Assembly (NCBI GenBank): GCA_035574175.1
Contig: DATLZB010000018.1
Coordinates: 1-8,762 of the forward strand
Source: DATLZB01 sp035574175
GTDB taxonomy: Bacteria; Pseudomonadota; Alphaproteobacteria; Rhizobiales; Hyphomicrobiaceae
DNA: 8,762 bases
Direction of reading: 5' to 3'
The translations under genes were made by a program, and so were the position numbers. Within the stretch, counting starts at the first letter, position 1, and each line of letters begins with the position of its first letter. Below, piece after piece: positions 6,381-8,762 of this stretch. Under the pieces are notes generated by a model. It made no database searches and was not told the DNA's origin. It saw only the letters and a program-made list of their open reading frames with translations.

Positions 6381-6405
6381 CTTCACTCTCCCTGAGTTGT
6401 GGTGG

Positions 6406-7446
6406 CTAGATTCTTCGCGCAGGCCTTCCGCGCTTGGTGAGGAGGCGATCGAGGCGCGGATATACGCGCCGCGCATTGCCCTCGAAGATTTTGTAGCGGC
6501 TCTCCTCGCTCAGACCCTCAAGCTGGTCGATGTAGCGCTTGGTATCGTCATAGTAGTGACCGGTCTCCGGATCGATGCCCTTGACCGCGCCCAGCATCTC
6601 GGAGGCGAACAGGATGTTGTCGATCGGGATCACCTTGGTCAGCAGCTCGATGCCGGGCAGGTGATAGACGCAGGTGTCGAAGAACACGTTGTTGAGGAGA
6701 TGATCCCGCAGCAGCGGCTTCTTCATCTCCTGGGCGAGCCCGCGATAGCGCCCCCAGTGGAACGGCACCGCGCCACCGCCGTGCGGGATCACGAACTTCA
6801 GCGTGGGGAAGTCCTTGAACAGGTTGCCCTGGACGAGCTGCATGAAGGCGGCCGTGTCGGCGCAGATGTAGTGGGCGCCGGTGTGATGGAAGTTGGGGTT
6901 GCACGACGACGATACGTGGATCATCGCCGGCACCTCAAGCTCGACGAGCTTTTCATAGAGCGGATACCAGTAGCGGTCGGTGAGCGGCGGGTCGGTCCAG
7001 TAGCCCCCTGACGGATCGGGATTGAGGTTGACGCCGACAAAGCCGAGCTGGTTGACGATGCGTTCGAGCTCCGGAATGCAATTCTTGGGCGGCACGCCGG
7101 GGTGCTGGGGAAGCTGGCCGACAGCTGCGAAGTTGTCGGGCAGCAGCGTTGCAATGCGGTGGATGAGGTCATTGCAGAGGCGCGTCCACACCTGACCCGT
7201 CTCCTCGGTACCGATGTGATGGGCCATGCCGGCGGCGCGCGGCGAGAACACGGTGAGATCGCCACCGCGCTCCTTCTGGAACTTGAGCTGCGGCTCGACA
7301 CTCTTCACGAGCATTTCGTCGGTGATGCCGAGGTCGGTCGAGGTCGGCCGCCGCGCCGGGTCGGCGAGGCCGGCGAGTTGCTTGTCGCGGAAGGTGTGCA
7401 CGGCCTGCGGCTCGGTGGTGTAGTGGCCGTGAATGTCGATGATCAT
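6406..7446 (-). CDS. ligJ: 4-oxalomesaconate hydratase (LigJ type, amidohydrolase family)
   Basis: LigJ hydrates 4-oxalomesaconate to 4-carboxy-4-hydroxy-2-oxoadipate in the protocatechuate 4,5-cleavage and gallate pathways. The 346-residue protein matches remembered Sphingobium LigJ closely in length and through long blocks: MIIDIHGHYTTEP at the N-terminus, LTVFSPRA, VNLNPDPSGGYW, FVIPHGGGAVPFHWGR, NNVFFDTCVYH, LFASEMLGAVKGIDP, EGNARRVYPRLD. Metal-binding residues correspond to His6 and His8 (DIHGH), His177 (MIHVSS) and Glu283 (ASEM); His222 lies in PHGGG. ATG at 7446 has GGAGGG ten bases upstream. It follows the decarboxylase by 26 bases and precedes the aldolase by 25 bases, suggesting one operon. 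A paralogue acting on a substituted oxalomesaconate is possible, but the family call is firm. The isomerase usually needed to supply its substrate (LigU) is not in the window. Confidence 0.88.
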   Translation of the reverse strand: MIIDIHGHYTTEPQAVHTFRDKQLAGLADPARRPTSTDLGITDEMLVKSVEPQLKFQKERGGDLTVFSPRAAGMAHHIGTEETGQVWTRLCNDLIHRIATLLPDNFAAVGQLPQHPGVPPKNCIPELERIVNQLGFVGVNLNPDPSGGYWTDPPLTDRYWYPLYEKLVELEVPAMIHVSSSCNPNFHHTGAHYICADTAAFMQLVQGNLFKDFPTLKFVIPHGGGAVPFHWGRYRGLAQEMKKPLLRDHLLNNVFFDTCVYHLPGIELLTKVIPIDNILFASEMLGAVKGIDPETGHYYDDTKRYIDQLEGLSEESRYKIFEGNARRVYPRLDRLLTKRGRPARRI

Positions 7447-7472
7447 GTGGACGTTTCCCTCCGATCGCGCAT

Positions 7473-8417
7473 TCAGCCGACCAACCCGCGCGTGGACGCG
7501 GCGAACAGCTCCTCGACCTTCACTGGGGCGTTGATGATGCCTTGCCTCACGACGTGGCCGATCAACTCCTCCAGCACCTTGCGGTTGGGCTCGATGCCGT
7601 AGGGCAGCGGCTCGCCCGAGAGCGCCATCACCCGCTTGTGCATGTCGTCGACCGCCGTCGGCTTTTCGATGCGCCCTTCCTTGAGGCGCTCCACGTAGAG
7701 GCGCTTAGACTGCGCGAACGCGTTGAACACGTCGGCGGCAAGCTCGGGATACTTGTCGATCAGCTCATCCTTGATGACGACGGTATGGTTGATCGGATAA
7801 TGGCCGCGGGCCTTGAAGGCCGATAGTCCGACCTCCAACGCATTGGGGATCAGCGGCTTGATATCTGGGTTCTTGGTTTCGACGCCGATGGCGGCCACGA
7901 GCTCGCCGGAGGCGAGCATATCCTCCATGCTCCTGCCCTTCTCGATCGGCACCACGTTGGCGGGCGCCTTGTACTCGGCCACGTGCTCGTCCCCCGACAG
8001 CACCCAGGTGATCTTGGAGAGGTCCACGCCGTGCTCGTCCTGCAGCACGCCGCGCGCCCAGACCCCGGTGGTGACCGTGTAACCGCGGTTGACGCCGACC
8101 TTCTTGCCTTCGAGGTCCTTCGGGCCCGAGATGCCGGCCTTGGTGTTGACGAGGATGGCGCCGTGGTGGAAGCCGCGCACCAGGAACACCGGCACCGCCG
8201 TGATGCGTTTGCCGTGCGCCCGCGCGCAGATGTAGGTGGTGATCGCCATCTCGCAGATGTCGTAGGCGCTCTCCCGCACCATGCGGCGGAAGGCGGCGAT
8301 CAGCGGGTCCACCTCCTCGAACTCGAACTCGAACGTCCTGGGCTTTACCGTGCCGTCCTTCAGGGCCCGGTTGTTGCCCTGGGTGCGGGTGACGGCCTTG
8401 AGCTTGGGTCCAGCCAT
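7473..8417 (-). CDS. 4,5-dihydroxyphthalate decarboxylase-type protein (Pht5-like)
   Basis: Pht5-type enzymes remove CO2 from 4,5-dihydroxyphthalate to give protocatechuate. They have a periplasmic-binding-protein type II fold and are often annotated as ABC or NMT1/TauT substrate-binding proteins. The 314-residue product shows the expected blocks: NNRALKDGTVKP, FRRMVRESAYDICEMAITTY (45-64), VPVFLVRGFHHGAILVNT (75-92), DLEGKKVGVNRGYTVTTGVW (101-120), WVLSGDEHVAEY, GHYPINHTVVIKDEL and PYGIEPNRKVLEELI. No signal peptide precedes the domain, which favours a cytoplasmic enzyme. Upstream frame to 8549 lacks family features, so ATG 8417 is used; its best Shine-Dalgarno (GGGGGAG, 8431-8437) is 13 bases away, rather far. 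First gene of the minus-strand operon, divergent from the dehydrogenase gene; I found no convincing promoter for it. The substrate may be a related hydroxylated phthalate. Confidence 0.82.
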   Translation of the reverse strand: MAGPKLKAVTRTQGNNRALKDGTVKPRTFEFEFEEVDPLIAAFRRMVRESAYDICEMAITTYICARAHGKRITAVPVFLVRGFHHGAILVNTKAGISGPKDLEGKKVGVNRGYTVTTGVWARGVLQDEHGVDLSKITWVLSGDEHVAEYKAPANVVPIEKGRSMEDMLASGELVAAIGVETKNPDIKPLIPNALEVGLSAFKARGHYPINHTVVIKDELIDKYPELAADVFNAFAQSKRLYVERLKEGRIEKPTAVDDMHKRVMALSGEPLPYGIEPNRKVLEELIGHVVRQGIINAPVKVEELFAASTRGLVG

Positions 8418-8561
8418 GGCGGCGCTCTCACTCCCCCTGTAACGTTGCGCTTGAAGGATCCGGCGATCTATGCCGCAAAGCGGGGAGCGCGTCGAGCCTG
8501 GCGCGTGGATTGGAAGGGCGACACATCGGCCTTTCGCGCGCGGGCGCAAGGGGCGCCCCGC

Positions 8562-8589
8562 TTGACCGCATCTTCCCCCGCTCTAGAGT
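8562..8589 (+). promoter_or_regulatory. Promoter of the divergent dehydrogenase gene
   Basis: TTGACC (8562-8567) and TAGAGT (8584-8589) are 16 bases apart, matching sigma-70 boxes at 5/6 and 4/6. The start would fall near 8596, about 30 bases before the GTG. A perfect ten-base palindrome GGGGCGCCCC (8550-8559) abuts the -35 box and could be an operator, though G+C-rich palindromes are common by chance here. Confidence 0.5.
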
Positions 8590-8627
8590 GCCGCGCGCGA
8601 CAGTCACAGGCAGTGGAGGAGAGTGCA

Positions 8628-8762
8628 GTGGCCGAGAAAGTGCTGGCGGCGGTGAGAGTGGGGCCGAGCAAGACCGAGATCCGCGAGTATCCGATGCCGG
8701 ATGTGCCGGAGGATGCCGCACTGATGAAGATGGAGGTCGCCGGCATCTGCGGCACCGACGTC
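8628..8762 (+). CDS. Zinc-type alcohol dehydrogenase (MDR family), N-terminal part
   Basis: Forty-five codons are present before the window ends, with no stop. The N-terminus (VAEKVLAAVRVGPSK) leads to MEVAGICGTDV; the Cys in GICGTD is the first catalytic-zinc ligand of medium-chain zinc alcohol dehydrogenases such as threonine or sorbitol dehydrogenase relatives. The Asp of GTD is also family-conserved. The GTG at 8628 has a strong GGAGGA (8615-8620) seven bases upstream. Transcribed away from the catabolic cluster across a 210-base gap, it may share regulation with it. A dehydrogenase step in the same pathway is possible, but known phthalate cis-dihydrodiol dehydrogenases of the Pht4 type belong to a different family (Gfo/Idh/MocA). 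Substrate cannot be told from this fragment. Confidence 0.85.
   Translation, partial: MAEKVLAAVRVGPSKTEIREYPMPDVPEDAALMKMEVAGICGTDV

Overview
The window is high-G+C bacterial DNA. Protein sequences, codon use and dispersed palindromic intergenic repeats suggest an alphaproteobacterium (Hyphomicrobiales or Rhodospirillales-like). This assignment is an inference; no rRNA or tRNA is present to test it.

Layout. Positions 1-2016 look like a housekeeping segment on the + strand: the 3' part of an unrecognised Ala/Leu/Arg-rich helical protein, then xerD 12 bases downstream. A + strand gene for a cytoplasmic polysaccharide-deacetylase/PuuE-like hydrolase follows (2101-2949). Positions 2950-3472, between convergent genes, carry no gene and hold two diverged copies of a ~145-bp repeat with 31-bp inverted ends, plus two solo fragments of its end.

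Positions 3473-8417 are a minus-strand aromatic-acid catabolic cluster. In transcription order it encodes a 4,5-dihydroxyphthalate decarboxylase-type protein, a LigJ-type 4-oxalomesaconate hydratase and an HpcH/HpaI aldolase. After a hairpin-rich 217-base gap come a phthalate 4,5-dioxygenase-type Rieske oxygenase and, after a repeat-filled gap, a GlcG/HbpS (DUF336) protein. At the right edge a divergent zinc alcohol dehydrogenase gene begins at 8628 and runs out of the window.

These genes match scattered steps of one known route: phthalate -> 4,5-dihydroxyphthalate -> protocatechuate -> 4,5-cleavage -> oxalomesaconate -> 4-carboxy-4-hydroxy-2-oxoadipate -> pyruvate + oxaloacetate. The Rieske protein would do the first step, the decarboxylase a middle one, LigJ the hydration, and the HpcH/HpaI aldolase could do the last cleavage in place of the unrelated LigK-type aldolase. 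The reductase, dihydrodiol dehydrogenase, ring-cleavage dioxygenase, LigC, LigI and isomerase are not in the window, so they lie elsewhere or the real substrate differs.

Regulatory signals include a 25-bp near-perfect palindrome just upstream of a plausible promoter for the Rieske gene, three tandem hairpins after the aldolase gene, and a good promoter plus Shine-Dalgarno for the divergent dehydrogenase. No CRISPR array, insertion sequence with transposase, RNA gene or defence system was seen. The most interesting content is the catabolic cluster with its possible aldolase replacement, not a wholly new type of system.
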